Of a stretch of DNA of 64,000 nt, positions 63,438 to 64,000 are shown piece by piece. This stretch comes from an uncultured bacterium. GTDB lineage: Bacteria; Bacteroidota; Bacteroidia; Bacteroidales; Bacteroidaceae. How positions within the stretch are numbered: the stretch's first letter is position 1; every line of letters starts with the position of its first letter. A model generated the notes under the pieces. That model was not told the DNA's origin and did no database searches. It was given only the letters and a program-made list of their open reading frames with translations. The translations under genes were made by a program, and so were the position numbers. The DNA is taken from contig CAJMPR010000003.1 of the NCBI GenBank assembly GCA_905215345.1, positions 186,001 to 250,000 of the forward strand. Direction: 5' to 3'.

Positions 63438-63522
63438 GTAAACCTTTACTTTGGCAACGTAAACCTCTACTTGAGAACTGTAAACGTCAACTTTGACAAT
63501 AGTAAAGAATTACCTCTGTAAG
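63438..63522. repeat. 21-bp degenerate tandem array before the second lyase
   Basis: Units start at 63438 (GTAAACCTTTACTT), 63459 (GTAAACCTCTACTT), 63480 (GTAAACGTCAACTT) and 63502 (GTAAAGAATTACCT), with spacing 21, 21 and 22. They fit GTAAA-N5-ACTT-N7, as in the helicase leader. The array ends 33 bp before the lyase ATG. Confidence 0.85.
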
Positions 63523-63554
63523 AAACGTTATAAACGAATTAATAAACCAATTGA

Positions 63555-64000
63555 ATGAAAAGAATCATACTACTCACAGCTTTTACAGCTCTATCGATTA
63601 CCGGAGCACAACTTCAAGCGCAGACTCCCGCTACCATCAAACTCACAGACGTGACCTTGATGCACGAGATGCGTGTCACCACTTCTCCTTTAGACAAGGC
63701 CGTGGTCAGTGACCGCACCGTATCCTTCCAATGGCCTTTGCAAGACGAAGTGAACACCGTAGAAACCGGACTGGACGGTATGGAAAACAAAACCTCCAAA
63801 AAGAAAGTTGATAAAAACAAACTGAGATATAGTTTGCGCTACTCTCAAGACCCTGCCTTCAAAAAAGGTACTGTGCAGGTAGAAACTCGCTGGCCTTTTT
63901 TCAATCCCGAACGTGACCTTGCACCCGGTGTATGGCATTGGCAATACGGTTATGTCATCAGCGGCAAAACACAATGGGCAAGCACCCAGCAGTTCACCGT
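63555..64000 (+). CDS. heparinase II/III-family lyase, second copy (3' part outside window)
   Basis: The first 148 codons from the ATG at 63555 (MKRIILLTAFTALSITGAQL) include a signal peptide to about 23. The N-terminal domain is closely similar to that of the lyase at 50.3 kb (TIKLTD-TLMHEMR, RDRTVSFQWPL-type motif, LRYSQDP, QVETRWPFFNPE, PGVWHWQYGYV). The catalytic part lies beyond the window. It is a duplicate of the first lyase, with a tandem array directly upstream. Confidence 0.88.
   Translation, partial: MKRIILLTAFTALSITGAQLQAQTPATIKLTDVTLMHEMRVTTSPLDKAVVSDRTVSFQWPLQDEVNTVETGLDGMENKTSKKKVDKNKLRYSLRYSQDPAFKKGTVQVETRWPFFNPERDLAPGVWHWQYGYVISGKTQWASTQQFT

Noticed and set aside
48901..64000. 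A dedicated regulator (hybrid two-component or ECF/anti-sigma pair) for the utilization locus
   Set aside because: No such gene is present in the window; it may lie beyond the right edge.
1..64000. Insertion sequence, integrase, prophage or conjugative element
   Set aside because: No transposase, integrase, relaxase or phage structural gene was recognised on either strand.

Overview
The window reads as chromosomal DNA of a gut Bacteroides (Bacteroidales). The signs are SusC/SusD pairs, PCMD and LruC lipoproteins, Ser-type sulfatases, a Mfa/Fim-type fimbrial module, the acnA-icd-gltA order, and repeated use of the Bacteroides promoter (-7 element TAnnTTTG, sometimes with a TTTG about 19-20 bp upstream) in place of sigma-70 boxes. 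I cannot name the species.

Layout. 1-7.6 kb: start of an rRNA m5C methyltransferase, a membrane protein/ECF sigma/small membrane protein operon, a phospholipase D, thyA and folA, an Lrp regulator, an M64 peptidase and a GNAT. 7.7-16.7 kb: ExbB/unknown/ExbD/ExbD, tRNA-Ser(GGA), tatD, an unknown gene, a prenyl synthase and TonB on the minus strand, then cmk, ispH and pfkA on the plus strand. 16.8-19.9 kb: three minus-strand genes (steroid 5-alpha-reductase-like protein, old-yellow-enzyme reductase, short-chain dehydrogenase) that together look like a steroid or bile-acid A-ring reduction cluster. 20-25 kb: acnA-icd-gltA. 25-29 kb: an SF1 helicase and a LruC lipoprotein. 29.4-35.7 kb: ilvD-ilvB-ilvN-acyl-ACP thioesterase-ilvC, preceded by a promoter, an Ile/Leu/Val-rich leader peptide and an attenuator. 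35.8-48.7 kb: a SlyD-like isomerase, a cysteine desulfidase-like enzyme, two PCMD lipoproteins and a barrel protein around a possible small RNA, then aroC, an M20 dipeptidase, anmK, a NUDIX remnant and topB. 48.9-64 kb: a polysaccharide utilization locus.

The utilization locus has a sulfatase and heparinase II/III-type lyase closed by a strong terminator, then SusC/SusD, a second paralogous sulfatase, a three-gene fimbrial module, and the start of a second paralogous lyase cut by the window edge. The target is probably a sulfated, uronic-acid-containing glycan. SusC/D would import it using energy from TonB/ExbB/ExbD, with lyases and sulfatases acting in the periplasm or at the surface. No dedicated regulator is in the window.

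The most unusual non-coding feature is a set of degenerate tandem arrays with a 21-22 bp period in several intergenic regions. Three loci share the core GTAAA-N5-ACTT-N7. Two sit just upstream of start codons, one lies inside the steroid-type cluster, and others lie in gene-poor gaps near 40 kb and 42.4 kb. No insertion sequence, prophage or CRISPR array was seen.
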